Shown here: piece by piece, positions 29,397 to 39,170 of the stretch
How the letters are laid out: each line of letters starts with the position of its first letter
How positions within the stretch are numbered: the first letter of the stretch is position 1
Assembly (NCBI RefSeq): GCF_001584145.1
Contig: NZ_CP013232.1
Location: forward strand, 1,054,001-1,118,000
Length of the DNA: 64,000 nt
Origin: Collimonas fungivorans
GTDB taxonomy: Bacteria > Pseudomonadota > Gammaproteobacteria > Burkholderiales > Burkholderiaceae_D
Reading direction: 5' to 3'
Made by a program: the position numbers and the translations under genes
Notes under the pieces: model-generated
What the model saw: only the letters and a program-made list of their open reading frames with translations
Databases searched by the model: none
Told to the model about the DNA's origin: nothing

Positions 29397-30470
29397 ATGG
29401 ACGCAGAATCATTCATGCAGCAGGCTAAAGCGCAGGTTCTCGCCGCCGCTGCAGAACGCCGGCCGCTGGAAATCCGCGGCGGCGGCAGCAAGCGCTGGTA
29501 TGGCCAGCAGGTGCAGGGCGAGCTGCTCGACACGCGCGGCTATAGCGGCGTCATCGATTATGAGCCGACCGAACTGGTGATCACCGCCCGTTGCGGCACG
29601 CCGCTGGCCGAGATCGAGGCGCTGCTGGCGCAGCGCAACCAGATGCTGCCATTCGAACCGCCGCATTTCGGCAGCACCGCGACGTTGGGCGGCATGGTCG
29701 CCAGCGGCTTGTCCGGGCCGTCGCGGCAGGCGGTCGGCGCATTGCGCGACTTCGTGCTGGGTGCAGTACTGATGGACGGCAAAGGCGATGTCCTGCATTT
29801 CGGCGGCCAGGTCATGAAGAATGTGGCGGGATACGATGTGTCGCGCCTGCTGGCCGGCTCGCTTGGCACGCTGGGTTTGATCCTGGAAGTTTCGCTGAAA
29901 GTATTGCCGCGTCCGCTCGCCAGCAGCAGCCGCCGGTTCGCCATGGCCGAAGCGGAGGCGATACGCAGCCTCAACCAGTGGGGTGGCTTGCCTTTGCCGA
30001 TTTCCGCCAGTTGCTGGCAGGACGGCCAGTTGACGTTGCGCCTGTCCGGCGCGCAGGCTGCGGTGAGCGCGGCCGAAAAGAACCTTGGCGGCGAAGCGGT
30101 CGCCGATGCGGACGATTTCTGGCAGGCGCTGCGTGAGCAGACACACGCCTTTTTTGCTCCGATGGCGGCGCAGAAGCCCTTGTGGCGGCTGGCGCTGCCA
30201 TCGACTGCAGCACCGCTGGTATTACCCGGTACTACCCTGATTGAATGGGGTGGGGCGCAGCGCTGGCTGTTCACTGATGCCGACGCGCAGGCGGTGCGGG
30301 GCGCGGCGTCCGCCGCCGGCGGCCATGCCACGCTGTACCGCGGCGGCGACAAAGATGCCGGCGTGTTTCATCCGCTGGCGCCGGCGGTGGCGCAGATTCA
30401 CCGGCGTTTGAAATCCAGCTTCGATCCCGCGGCGATCTTTAATATCGGCCGCATGTATCGGGACTTCTAG
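29397..30470 (+). CDS. glcE: Glycolate oxidase FAD-binding subunit GlcE
   Basis: GlcE (357 residues, 350 in E. coli) is the second, smaller FAD-domain subunit. Characteristic segments are RPLEIRGGGSKRWYG, YEPTELVITARCGTPLAEIEALLAQRNQMLPFEPPHFG and GGQVMKNVAGYDVSRLLAGSLGTLGLILEVSLKV. It lacks the full C-terminal oxidase domain of GlcD, as expected. The spacing to glcD is 15 nt and to glcF 34 nt, consistent with one operon. Confidence 0.94.
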   Translation: MDAESFMQQAKAQVLAAAAERRPLEIRGGGSKRWYGQQVQGELLDTRGYSGVIDYEPTELVITARCGTPLAEIEALLAQRNQMLPFEPPHFGSTATLGGMVASGLSGPSRQAVGALRDFVLGAVLMDGKGDVLHFGGQVMKNVAGYDVSRLLAGSLGTLGLILEVSLKVLPRPLASSSRRFAMAEAEAIRSLNQWGGLPLPISASCWQDGQLTLRLSGAQAAVSAAEKNLGGEAVADADDFWQALREQTHAFFAPMAAQKPLWRLALPSTAAPLVLPGTTLIEWGGAQRWLFTDADAQAVRGAASAAGGHATLYRGGDKDAGVFHPLAPAVAQIHRRLKSSFDPAAIFNIGRMYRDF

Positions 30471-30504
30471 TCCGAACCTCAACCAACCTCTAGCGCAGCA
30501 AGCC

Positions 30505-31740
30505 ATGCAAACCAATCTAGCCGACTTCATCAAGAATACACGCGCAGGCAAGGAGGCCGATGCCATTCTGCGCGCCTGCGTGCATTGCGGATTCTGCACG
30601 GCTACCTGCCCGACATATCAATTGCTGGGCGACGAGCTGGATGGTCCGCGCGGCCGCATTTATCTGATCAAGCAGGTATTGGAAGGGGCCAAGGCTACCG
30701 TCAAGACCCAGTCCCACCTGGACCGCTGCCTGACTTGCCGCAATTGCGAATCGACTTGCCCATCCGGGGTCGAATACGGCCGCCTGCTCGATATCGGCCG
30801 CAAGGTGGTGGAAGATCAGGTGCCGCGGCCTTTCGCGCAGCAGCTGACGCGCAAGTTGTTGAAAGAATTCCTGCCGCGTCCCTGGCTGTTCAAGCCGGCC
30901 ATGGCGGCTGGACAATTGCTGCGACCTCTGCTGCCGCGCAAATTGAAAAACAAGGTTCCGGAAAAACAGCAAGCAGGGATTTTTCCGCGCCGCGAGCATG
31001 CGCGCAAGATGTTGTTGCTGGACGGCTGCGTACAGCCTGCGATGTCGCCCAATATCAACCACGCCACGGCACGGGTGTTCGATGCGCTCGAGGTGCAGCT
31101 GCTAGTGGCGCCCAAGGCCGGCTGCTGCGGCGCCATTCGCTATCACCTGAACGATCAGGCCGGCGGCCTGGACGACATGCGGCGCAACATCGACGCCTGG
31201 TGGCCGTATGTCATCGGCAGCAATGGACAAGGCGTCGAGGCGATCGTCATGACTGCCTCAGGTTGCGGCGTCACTGTCAAGGAATACGGCCATCTGCTGG
31301 CGGCCGATCCGGCCTATGCCGTCAAGGCCAAAGCCATTTCAGCGCTGACCAAGGACCTGAGCGAAATCTTGCCGGCGTTCGAAGCAGAGCTGCAGGAAAA
31401 ACTGCATGGCAAATTTCCCCAGCGCGTGGTTTACCATCCGCCATGCACCTTGCAGCACGGCCAGCAGATCCACGGCAAGGTGGAAGGGCTGTTGCGCAGC
31501 GTCGGCGTCGATGTGCAGCTGTGCGCCGACAGCCATTTGTGCTGCGGTTCGGCCGGCACCTATTCCGTATTGCAGCCGGAACTGTCGTATCGCCTGCGCG
31601 ACAACAAGCTGAACAGCCTGCAGGCGACCCAGCCGGACATGATCGTCTCCGCCAATATCGGCTGCCTGACCCATCTGCAATCAGGCACGCAGACGCCGGT
31701 CAGGCATTGGATAGAACTGCTGGACCAGGCGCTGGCCTGA
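30505..31740 (+). CDS. glcF: Glycolate oxidase iron-sulfur subunit GlcF
   Basis: GlcF (411 residues) carries electrons from the GlcDE flavins towards the quinone pool. Two ferredoxin-type [4Fe-4S] motifs are seen: C25, C28, C31, C35 (CVHCGFCTATCP) and C75, C78, C81, C85 (CLTCRNCESTCPSG). Two CCG domains follow, with PKAGCCGA and SHLCCGSAGTYS. This is the standard layout for GlcF and related heterodisulfide reductase-like subunits. The gene ends 26 bp before the convergent porin gene, with no clear terminator. Confidence 0.95.
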   Translation: MQTNLADFIKNTRAGKEADAILRACVHCGFCTATCPTYQLLGDELDGPRGRIYLIKQVLEGAKATVKTQSHLDRCLTCRNCESTCPSGVEYGRLLDIGRKVVEDQVPRPFAQQLTRKLLKEFLPRPWLFKPAMAAGQLLRPLLPRKLKNKVPEKQQAGIFPRREHARKMLLLDGCVQPAMSPNINHATARVFDALEVQLLVAPKAGCCGAIRYHLNDQAGGLDDMRRNIDAWWPYVIGSNGQGVEAIVMTASGCGVTVKEYGHLLAADPAYAVKAKAISALTKDLSEILPAFEAELQEKLHGKFPQRVVYHPPCTLQHGQQIHGKVEGLLRSVGVDVQLCADSHLCCGSAGTYSVLQPELSYRLRDNKLNSLQATQPDMIVSANIGCLTHLQSGTQTPVRHWIELLDQALA

Positions 31741-31766
31741 CGGTCAAGGTCAGCGGCGCGGCGTCG

Positions 31767-32948
31767 TTAAAACTGATGGCGGATGCCGATTGCCGCGACA
31801 ATCTGCTTGCCATTGGAAGACGGCGTCCCATTTTGCGAATCGCCGACAACTGCGACGGCGTCGACCGCTGTCACCCCATCTTTACCCAAGGTCTGGCCGC
31901 GCGCCTTTTGATAGGCTTCCAGGAAGTAGAGTGCGGTGCGTTTGGAGAAATCGTAGGTCTGTTCCAGGGACAGCTGCTGATAGCGGGCCGGGTTGCTTAT
32001 GCCGTTGGCGGCCGATTCGCGCGTATAGCTGTAGCCGGCTGCCAGCGTGACGGCCGGTGTCAGTTTATAGCTTGAAATCAGGCCTGCCGTGTTGAAGCTG
32101 GCCTGATGCGTAAACAAGGAAGCTGCTCCGGGCGTCATCTGGACATTGGAAAAATTCAGGCCCAGCATCAGGTTGCCCGACGCCTGGTAGCGCGCGGCGG
32201 CGGCGATCATCTGCACCGACCTGGCGGAGGCATAACCGGCGTTGACGGGAGACTGGGCATAACTGCCCGAGGTGACGTTCGGATCCCAGGGCGCAAAGCC
32301 TTTCAGGTTGTTGTTGGTCAGCTTGAGGTATCCCAGCGCAACGCTAAACGCGTTGATGTCATAGCGCAGCGCCGCACTCACGGTATTGCCCGAGCCCATG
32401 GTTCCGGCATTTTCGCCGAAACCATACAAGGCGCTGGCCTGGAAACCGGCTATCACCGGTGTCGCATAGACCAGGGAATTGTTGATGCGTATGGTCGTGT
32501 CGAGGCCGTCCAGGTCGCCTGGATGGGAACCTGTGGCGCCTGTCAGCACGCCGGTTGGCCCCAGCCCGCCGACGTAACGCCAATACGGCGTGTACTGGCG
32601 CCCGAGGGTAAAAGTGCCATAGCCGGCATTGCTCAAGCCGATAAAGGACTGGCGGTTGAACGCCTTGCTGGGATCGCTCTGGGCGCCATTGTCGATGTTG
32701 AATCCCTGCTCCAGCGTGAAGAGGGCTTTGCTGCCGCCGCCCAGGTCTTCGCTGCCGCTGAAACCCAGTTTGCTGGCATTCAGGTTGCCGCTGTTCATAT
32801 AGGTGTTGGCGTGGCCGCGCTGGCTGCTGGAGTAGATGATTGCAGCGTCGGCGGTGCCATAGATGGTGACGCTGTTTTGCGCGCGGACATGGCTTGCGCC
32901 GGCCAGCGAGGCCGCTGCAGTCAGCAGCGCCAGTGTTTTATGTTTCAT
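31767..32948 (-). CDS. Gram-negative outer membrane porin
   Basis: This 393-residue protein has a signal peptide (KHKTLALLTAAASLAGASHVRA, cleavage before QNSVTIYG) and the trimeric general porin fold of Burkholderiales. Evidence is the start NSVTIYGTADAAIIY, the repeated beta-strand pattern with SKLGFSGSEDLGGGSKALFTLEQGF and GLSNAGYGTFTLGRQYTP, and a C-terminal phenylalanine (GIRHQF) needed for outer membrane assembly. It is the last gene of the five-gene sugar operon, 15 bp after the GH31 gene, so it probably admits the operon's substrate across the outer membrane. Confidence 0.93.
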   Translation of the reverse strand: MKHKTLALLTAAASLAGASHVRAQNSVTIYGTADAAIIYSSSQRGHANTYMNSGNLNASKLGFSGSEDLGGGSKALFTLEQGFNIDNGAQSDPSKAFNRQSFIGLSNAGYGTFTLGRQYTPYWRYVGGLGPTGVLTGATGSHPGDLDGLDTTIRINNSLVYATPVIAGFQASALYGFGENAGTMGSGNTVSAALRYDINAFSVALGYLKLTNNNLKGFAPWDPNVTSGSYAQSPVNAGYASARSVQMIAAAARYQASGNLMLGLNFSNVQMTPGAASLFTHQASFNTAGLISSYKLTPAVTLAAGYSYTRESAANGISNPARYQQLSLEQTYDFSKRTALYFLEAYQKARGQTLGKDGVTAVDAVAVVGDSQNGTPSSNGKQIVAAIGIRHQF

Positions 32949-32963
32949 GTGTCTCCCGTATAG

Positions 32964-35381
32964 TTATTGGACTGCTGGCTTGGTGATTCTTATCTGGATT
33001 TCTCGGTAGCCATCGACGATGGCATCGCTCACGACGGGGGCATTTGAGGCCAGCCGGCGAGTTTCATGTTTTGGCAGGAGCAGGGCCACGATGTCGGACG
33101 CCGGCTGCACGCCGCTGCATCCGACCGTGATTTCCAGGACCGATGCGTGGCTCTGCACATGGATTTTCCACAGGCTGCTCTGGCCGTTCTTGTAGGCATG
33201 GCTGGCGCCGTCGTCGTCGAAAAATTCAGCGGCGAAACTGCCGTCGGCCTGGTGCGGAAAGAGCATGAAGCCTTGCTGGTGCGCGGGCCGGTTGAAATGC
33301 TGTTCGGCGACATTGACGGCGATGGCGCTGCCGGCCCTGGCCAGCAGCGGCGGCTGGTCGCCGACGGCAGGCAGCACAATTTCCTGCCCGCCATGATGAT
33401 GCGCACCGCTCCAGAAATCGTACCAGCCGGCGCCGGCCGGAAGATATACGGTGCGGCTGTGCTGGCCCGGCTCTACCACGGCAGCCAGCAGCAGGTTTGG
33501 GCCGACCAGCATGTCGTCGTTTTCCGCGAAGCATTGTGGATCGTCGGGAAACGCCAGGAAGGTCGGCTTGATCATCGGTTCGTAGTGCTGGTGATAGCGC
33601 CACAGCAGATCGTAGAAATACGGCGTCAGGCGGGCGCGCAGCTTTAGCAGGTTGCGGATGGCGCCGGTGATTTCCGGATACATCCAGGCTTCGTTGACGG
33701 TCTTGTCGTCGTTCCACGAGTGGATCGAAAAGCGCGGCATGAAAATGCCGAACTGGACCCAGCGCAGCAACAGCTCCGGGCCCGGAGCCGGGCCGCTGAA
33801 GCCGCCTATATCATGGCCGGTGTTGGAGACGCCGGACAAGGCCAGGCCGATGCCCATCTTGATGTTGTACTTGAGCGTCTGCCATGAAGTGTAGTTGTCG
33901 CCGGACCAGGTCTGCGCATAACGCTGCATGCCGGCCGCGCCGGAACGCGAAACCAGGTAGGGACGCTGTTGCGGCGCGAAGGCGGTTTGCGCTTCTCGCG
34001 AAGCCATCATCATCAGCAAGGTTTGCAAGCCCTTGGCTTGGACTGCCTTGAACGGCTTGCCGAAGCCGTTGGCGACGGCTTGCGGATTGAGCACCTGGAA
34101 TTCGTTATTGTCGTTCCAGGTGCTGGCGATGCCGTATTCCAGCAGAGAGCTGGTCACCGACTGCTTCCACCAGTCGAAGGTGTCGGGGTTGGTGAAATCC
34201 AGGTAGGCGCCGATTTCATCCCAGAACTGCACCATCTCCGGTTCGCCGTCCTGGTCGGTGATGAACAGGCCAAGGTCCCGTGCTTCGGCAAAACAGGGAT
34301 GGTCCTGCAGCAGGCACGGCTTGATATTGGCGCACAGGTGCACGCCATGCTTCAGGTAGTGCTGCGCAAATTCCTTGGGATCGGGGAATTTCTCGCGATT
34401 CCAGTTGAAGACATACCGTTTGTCACCGATCGAGGTGTAGCCGGAGGACAGGTGGAACGACTCGCACAGCATGTCGTGCCGCTCGCAGTTTTCCAGGAAT
34501 TCATTCATCTTTTCCTGTGCGTTCGGAGCGTCGGTATACGTCATGGTCGAACCGGAATAACCCAGGCCCCATTTCGGCGTGAACGCCGGCTGGCCGGTCA
34601 TCCAGGTATAGCGCCGCACCACTTGCTCCATGTCGTCGCCGGCGATGAAGTAATAATCCAGGTCGCCATGGTCGGCGACGAAATAGCGGTAGTGGCCATG
34701 GTAGTTGTCCATCTCGCAGCCCATGTCCAGCTTGCCTTCCGACAGCGTGTCGTAGAACAGGCCGAAACTGGTTTTCTGCCGCTTGTTCCAGGTCAGGTAG
34801 AACGGGATGTGCTTGTACAAGACATCCGTGCTGCTGGCGTTGTAGCCCATTGCATCGATGGTTTTCAGGGAATAGCTGCGGCCATGGCGGTTGGTGTCGC
34901 CGCTGCGTTCGCCGAGGCCGAAATACATTTCGTCGCGAGCGTCGCGCTTGAGGTAGTGATAGACCTTGTCGTCCCAGTAGCCGAAATTCACATGTTGCGT
35001 GCTGCGATCCTGTGCGACGTTTTGCCAGACGCCGTCCTTGCGGGTTTCCCAGCTGCAGAAGAAGCCTTTGAGCTGCACCGTTAGCCGGATTTTTCCGGTC
35101 TCGACCTGCAAGGCGCCGCCATGTTCTTCCGCCGTGTAAGCAGGCTGTGCGAAACCTGACAACGAGAAGCGGTCGCGTCCTGCCAGCGGCAGCTGCTGGT
35201 CGCCCGGCGCAATCGCCCAGGTATGAGGAAAGTGCAGGCTGGCGTCGGGCAGCACCATGACGCGGATGATGTCTTGTTCCAGCACGAAGATGTGGGCGGC
35301 CTGGCCGCCGGATCCCTTGAGCGTCAGCATGGCGCCCTTGCGAGCGGTGAGATGAAACTCGGGTATTTGTTTGACTGACAT
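32964..35381 (-). CDS. Glycoside hydrolase family 31 (alpha-glycosidase), cytoplasmic
   Basis: This large enzyme (805 residues) has the GH31 layout: an N-terminal beta-sandwich, a (beta/alpha)8 barrel with GLGYSGSTMTYTD and FHLSSGYTSIGDKRYVFNWN, and C-terminal beta domains. The likely nucleophile is D424 in STWNDNNEF and the likely acid/base is D495 in TWSGDNYTSW. Both are positioned as in GH31 alpha-glucosidases and alpha-xylosidases. There is no signal peptide, so the substrate must enter the cell first, probably through the adjacent MFS and porin. The exact linkage cannot be told from sequence. It starts 20 bp after the MFS gene and belongs to the gudD operon. Confidence 0.9.
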   Translation of the reverse strand: MSVKQIPEFHLTARKGAMLTLKGSGGQAAHIFVLEQDIIRVMVLPDASLHFPHTWAIAPGDQQLPLAGRDRFSLSGFAQPAYTAEEHGGALQVETGKIRLTVQLKGFFCSWETRKDGVWQNVAQDRSTQHVNFGYWDDKVYHYLKRDARDEMYFGLGERSGDTNRHGRSYSLKTIDAMGYNASSTDVLYKHIPFYLTWNKRQKTSFGLFYDTLSEGKLDMGCEMDNYHGHYRYFVADHGDLDYYFIAGDDMEQVVRRYTWMTGQPAFTPKWGLGYSGSTMTYTDAPNAQEKMNEFLENCERHDMLCESFHLSSGYTSIGDKRYVFNWNREKFPDPKEFAQHYLKHGVHLCANIKPCLLQDHPCFAEARDLGLFITDQDGEPEMVQFWDEIGAYLDFTNPDTFDWWKQSVTSSLLEYGIASTWNDNNEFQVLNPQAVANGFGKPFKAVQAKGLQTLLMMMASREAQTAFAPQQRPYLVSRSGAAGMQRYAQTWSGDNYTSWQTLKYNIKMGIGLALSGVSNTGHDIGGFSGPAPGPELLLRWVQFGIFMPRFSIHSWNDDKTVNEAWMYPEITGAIRNLLKLRARLTPYFYDLLWRYHQHYEPMIKPTFLAFPDDPQCFAENDDMLVGPNLLLAAVVEPGQHSRTVYLPAGAGWYDFWSGAHHHGGQEIVLPAVGDQPPLLARAGSAIAVNVAEQHFNRPAHQQGFMLFPHQADGSFAAEFFDDDGASHAYKNGQSSLWKIHVQSHASVLEITVGCSGVQPASDIVALLLPKHETRRLASNAPVVSDAIVDGYREIQIRITKPAVQ

Positions 35382-35401
35382 GAGAATCTCCAGTTTCTGG
35401 T

Positions 35402-36673
35402 TCAGTTGCCGGCAACGCTGCTGTCTTTGTAGCCGCGATACAGCAGGAACAGGATCGTTACGCCCACCACGTCAAACATGCCTAGCGCGGCGAACAGCGG
35501 GGTATAGCCGATGGATTCGGCCAACTGCCCGATCAGCAGCGAAAACGAGAGCCCGCCGATCCAGCTGATCATGCCGGTCAGGCCGTTGGCCGTGCCGACT
35601 TCGCGGGTGTTGAAGACGTCGGTGGTCATGGTGTTGACCAGGCCGGAAATCATTTGATGGGAAAAGCCGCCTATGCAAAACAGGGCGATCGCCACGTAGG
35701 GGCTTTCTACATAGCCGACAAAACCGACGCTGGTCATCAGCAGTGCGCCGGTGGCGATGCCGGCGATGCGCGAGCTGACCAGCTTGAATTTGAAATGCTT
35801 CATCAGGAACGGCGACAGATAACCGCCCAGGATGCCGCCCATGTCGGCGGCAAAGAATGGCATCCAGCCGAAGATGGCGAACTCTTTCAGGTTCATGCCG
35901 CGCACCGAAATGAAGTACAGCGGTATCCAGAAATTGAAGGTTTGCCAGGCTGGTTCTGCCAGGAAGCGGGTGATTGCGATCCCCCAGAAGCGGCGGGTGC
36001 TGACGATCGTCCGCACCGATGGCTTGGCGTGGGCCTGGCTTTCGGCAATGCTTTCCTGGCCGGAGAGGATATAAGCGCGCTCCGTATCGGACAGGTTGGG
36101 ATGGTCTTTAGGGGCGCGGTAAAAGAAGAACCACAAGCCGGCAAAGATGAAACCCAGCGCGCCGGTCGCGACAAATGCCGATTGCCAGCCGTGCTTGTAG
36201 AGCAGCCATGCTACGAGCACCGGTGCGATCACCGCGCCCATCGAGGTGCCAGCGTTGAAATAACCCACGGCCACCGAGCGCTCTTGTTTGGGAAACCACT
36301 CCGATACTGCTTTTACCCCGGCCGGAATCGCGACAGCTTCGGTCAGACCGAGCAAGCCGCGGAAAAACGCCAGCGATATCCAGCCGGTGGCAAGGCCGTG
36401 CAGCATGCCAACCACCGACCAGGCGGCGGCAAACAGGGCAAAGCCCACTTTCAAGCCGAGAAAATCGATGATGTAGCCGCATACCGGCTGCATGATGGTG
36501 TAGGCCACCTGGAACGCCGCCACCACATACGAATATTCCTTGGTGCTGAACGCCAGGTCGTGTTTCAGCGTATCCGCCAGCACGCCCAGCGAGTTGCGCG
36601 AGATGTAGTTAAGTATGGTGCCAAAACAGACGAGGGCAATAATCCACCAGCGCAGACCTTTGATACGTTTCAT
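35402..36673 (-). CDS. MFS transporter of the ExuT (hexuronate) type
   Basis: This 12-helix transporter (423 residues) belongs to the anion:cation symporter branch of the MFS. It resembles E. coli ExuT along its length (KGLRWWIIALVCFGTILNY, SYVVAAFQVAYTIMQPVCGYIID, IPAGVKAVSEWFPKQERSVAVGYFN, RFLAEPAWQTFNFWIPLYF). ExuT imports glucuronate and galacturonate with protons; GudP-like glucarate importers are more distant. Here it sits between an aldose epimerase and a GH31 glycosidase, so it may carry a uronate-containing glycoside; that is inference. It is 61 bp from the upstream epimerase gene, the largest gap in the operon. Confidence 0.88.
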   Translation of the reverse strand: MKRIKGLRWWIIALVCFGTILNYISRNSLGVLADTLKHDLAFSTKEYSYVVAAFQVAYTIMQPVCGYIIDFLGLKVGFALFAAAWSVVGMLHGLATGWISLAFFRGLLGLTEAVAIPAGVKAVSEWFPKQERSVAVGYFNAGTSMGAVIAPVLVAWLLYKHGWQSAFVATGALGFIFAGLWFFFYRAPKDHPNLSDTERAYILSGQESIAESQAHAKPSVRTIVSTRRFWGIAITRFLAEPAWQTFNFWIPLYFISVRGMNLKEFAIFGWMPFFAADMGGILGGYLSPFLMKHFKFKLVSSRIAGIATGALLMTSVGFVGYVESPYVAIALFCIGGFSHQMISGLVNTMTTDVFNTREVGTANGLTGMISWIGGLSFSLLIGQLAESIGYTPLFAALGMFDVVGVTILFLLYRGYKDSSVAGN

Positions 36674-36734
36674 TGTTTTGTCTCGGTTAGTTTTTATTTA
36701 TGTGATTGATATCTGACTGAGCGCCAGCCCGGCG

Positions 36735-37688
36735 TTACGACGGTTCCGGAATATCCGGACCGGAAAAATCCATCCGCAAATCGCAGCTGAACGTGTGGCC
36801 GGGGGATAATGTCTGCAAACCGGTATTGGGGAGGCCGGATTGCGCCAGGTTGACTGCATTTGCCACATGGGTCACCGGTTCGATGCAGAAGTAGTCGCCC
36901 GCCTTGGGGGCATGCAGCACCAGGTGCGACAGCAGGGGGGAGGCGGAGATCGCGATCTGGTGTTGCCGGCCGTCTCCGATCGTGGCTCGCCGGTTCCAGC
37001 CGCCGTAATACAGCGTCAGTTCCTCATCTTGCGTAATGCCGCGCGGAACGTCGTAGTCATGTTGCAGAGGGACGCCGCCGACGCCAGTGGCGACATGTCC
37101 GGCATCGGCTTGCCATAACTGTTGCGCGGCAAAGGAAACCTGGCGCGCAAAGCGCCGCGGGAAATACGGGTGGAAACCTGCGCCGAGCGGCATGGGAGGA
37201 AGCGCTGCATCGCCGGTATTGGTGACTTCCATCTTCATGGCAAGCGCGCCGGCCACCAGGCTTATCGTCTGTTTTGCCTGGAAGCGCCAGGGCCAGCCGC
37301 TGTCGCCGGCGGCATGGACATACAGCATGGCGGCGCTGCTGCCGTCGCAATCCAGCAGCTGCCACTCGGCGCGGTGGCCAAAACCGTGCATGGCGTGCGG
37401 TTCTCCCGGGTGTAGCGGCAGGCTGATGTCCAGGCCGGCCCAGGAAAATGCGCCGCCGCGGATACGGTTGGAGAATGGCAGCAACGGGTAGATGCCGGCC
37501 TTGGGCCAGGCACTTGCCTGGAAGCCGTGGCGGCGGCAGTGTTCCGGCATGGGGACGATCCAGTCGATCGCACGTCCGTCTTGCAACGAGCTGAGAGAAG
37601 TGACGCGGCCGCCGGCGGACGGCGACAGCGTCAAATGCCAGCCGCCGTTGCCGAGGCTGATTTCCGGTGCGAGCAGGAGTGTTTTCAT
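36735..37688 (-). CDS. Aldose 1-epimerase family protein
   Basis: This 317-residue protein has the galactose mutarotase-like fold. GRVTSLSSLQDGRAIDWI and YPLLPFSNRIRGGAFSW near the N-terminus, HGFGHRAEWQ (with a conserved His), PLGAGFHPYFPR (second His) and VTHVANAVN near the end are typical of aldose 1-epimerases. Members interconvert alpha and beta anomers of free sugars, or of hexose 6-phosphates in the YeaD group. Next to a GH31 enzyme its likely job is to equilibrate the released alpha sugar. It begins 19 bp after gudD and is part of that operon. Confidence 0.85.
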   Translation of the reverse strand: MKTLLLAPEISLGNGGWHLTLSPSAGGRVTSLSSLQDGRAIDWIVPMPEHCRRHGFQASAWPKAGIYPLLPFSNRIRGGAFSWAGLDISLPLHPGEPHAMHGFGHRAEWQLLDCDGSSAAMLYVHAAGDSGWPWRFQAKQTISLVAGALAMKMEVTNTGDAALPPMPLGAGFHPYFPRRFARQVSFAAQQLWQADAGHVATGVGGVPLQHDYDVPRGITQDEELTLYYGGWNRRATIGDGRQHQIAISASPLLSHLVLHAPKAGDYFCIEPVTHVANAVNLAQSGLPNTGLQTLSPGHTFSCDLRMDFSGPDIPEPS

Positions 37689-37707
37689 TGGGCGCTCACT
37701 GGATGCT

Positions 37708-39063
37708 TTAGCGCAGCAGGCAAGGCTTCTTGTTATCGAATTTCCAGCCAGGGATCAGGTATTGCATGGCCACGGCGTCGTCGCGTGCACCCAGCCCCAT
37801 GCCGCGGTAGAGCTGGTGCGCCGCTTCCAGTTCTGCCAGGTCGAGCTCGATGCCAAGCCCTGGTTTTTTCGGCACTTCGACCATGCCGCCGGCGATCTGC
37901 AGCGGCTCTTTGGTCAGGCGCTGGCCATCTTGCCAGATCCAGTGCGTGTCGATGGCGGTGATGTCGCCCGGCGCCGCCGCGGCGACATGGGTGAACATCG
38001 CCAGCGAGATATCGAAATGGTTATTGGAATGCGAACCCCAGGTCAGGCCCCATTCGCGGCACATCTGCGCCACCCGCACCGAGCCCTGCATGGTCCAGAA
38101 GTGCGGATCGGCCAGCGGGATGTCTACCGACTGCAGCTGGATCGCGTGGCCCATCTCGCGCCAGTCTGTCGCGATCATGTTGGTGGCGGTCTGCAAGCCA
38201 GTGGCGCGGCGGAATTCCGCCATCACTTCACGTCCTGAAAAACCGTTCTCGGCGCCGCAAGGATCTTCGGCATAGGCCAGCACCGCATGCTGGTCGCGGC
38301 ACAGACGAATGGCATCCTTGAGCAGCCAGCCGCCGTTCGGATCAAGCGTGATGCGGGCCGCCGGGAAACGTTCGGCCAGCGCCGTCACCGCTTCGATTTC
38401 GTCTTCGCCGCGCAGCACGCCGCCCTTCAGTTTGAAATCGTTGAAGCCGTAGCGTTGGTACGCGGCTTCGGCCAGCGCCACCACTGCCTGGGAGCTCAGG
38501 GCGGGTTCATGGCGCAGCCGCAGCCAGTCGTCGGCGGCGTCCGGTGCGCTGGCGTAGGGCAGGTCGGTGGCGTTGCGGTCGCCGACGTAGAACAGGTAAC
38601 CGAGCATTTTCACCGCATCGCGCTGCTGGCCTTCGCCCAGCAATGCCGCTACCGGCACGCCGAGGAATTTGCCCAGCAGGTCGAGCAGCGCGGCCTCGAG
38701 CGCCGTCACCGCATGGATCGCGATACGCAGGTCGAAGGTTTGCAGGCCGCGGCCGCCGGCGTCGCGGTCGCCGAACGCCGTGCGCGCGCTGTTGAGGATG
38801 GCCTGGTAGTTGCCTATGGATTTCCCCAGCAGCAGCGGGCGCGCATCTTCCAGCGTCTGCCGGATGCGTTCGCCGCCCGGCACTTCGCCCACGCCGGTAT
38901 TGCCGGCGCTGTCGCTGAGGATCACGATGTTGCGCGTGAAGTAGGGGCCGTGCGCGCCGCTCAGGTTGAGCAGCATGCTGTCGCGGCCGGCTACCGGCAC
39001 CACGCGCATGTCGACGATATGGGGAGTGCCAGGGACCGGAGAGCTGGTGTTCGAATCTGTCAT
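37708..39063 (-). CDS. gudD: Glucarate dehydratase
   Basis: GudD (451 residues) is an enolase-superfamily enzyme that dehydrates D-glucarate, and L-idarate, to 5-keto-4-deoxyglucarate. It matches E. coli GudD closely: KLKGG (catalytic Lys), LDPNGGW and AEDPCG (Mg ligands), [14 protein letters not shown], and [16 protein letters not shown] with the catalytic His. The start at 39063 begins MTDSNTSSP; longer upstream frames would run through the operator. It is the first gene of a five-gene operon under a LacI-type double operator. The next pathway enzymes (aldolase or KdgD-type dehydratase) are not in this window. Confidence 0.96.
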   Translation of the reverse strand: MTDSNTSSPVPGTPHIVDMRVVPVAGRDSMLLNLSGAHGPYFTRNIVILSDSAGNTGVGEVPGGERIRQTLEDARPLLLGKSIGNYQAILNSARTAFGDRDAGGRGLQTFDLRIAIHAVTALEAALLDLLGKFLGVPVAALLGEGQQRDAVKMLGYLFYVGDRNATDLPYASAPDAADDWLRLRHEPALSSQAVVALAEAAYQRYGFNDFKLKGGVLRGEDEIEAVTALAERFPAARITLDPNGGWLLKDAIRLCRDQHAVLAYAEDPCGAENGFSGREVMAEFRRATGLQTATNMIATDWREMGHAIQLQSVDIPLADPHFWTMQGSVRVAQMCREWGLTWGSHSNNHFDISLAMFTHVAAAAPGDITAIDTHWIWQDGQRLTKEPLQIAGGMVEVPKKPGLGIELDLAELEAAHQLYRGMGLGARDDAVAMQYLIPGWKFDNKKPCLLR

Positions 39064-39115
39064 GAAAGGTTGCCTGTGGCTGTGTTTGTTGTGGTGATTT
39101 GTTGTCTTAATTGCT

Positions 39116-39170
39116 AAAAATGGGACCGCTACCAAATCGTATTCGAGTAAATGGTAGCGGTCCCATTTTT
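39116..39170. promoter_or_regulatory. Double LacI-type operator forming a perfect 19-bp inverted repeat
   Basis: The arms 39116-39134 (AAAAATGGGACCGCTACCA) and 39152-39170 (its exact reverse complement) are separated by 17 bp. Each arm contains one LacI-family operator fitting TGnnAnCGnTnnCA: TGGGACCGCTACCA (39121-39134) and TGGTAGCGGTCCCA (39152-39165). The operator centres are 31 bp apart, about three helical turns, so two dimers or a tetramer could bind the same face. The inverted repeat could also fold in RNA and act as the terminator of the upstream regulator gene. Confidence 0.85.

Noticed and set aside
32964..35381. GH31 enzyme as a sulfoquinovosidase, given an adjacent mutarotase and MFS as in the E. 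coli yih locus
   Set aside because: The nucleophile region is TWNDNNEF, not the sulfoquinovosidase-type ADFGEY motif, and no sulfoquinovose isomerase, kinase or aldolase genes are present; gudD points to sugar acids.
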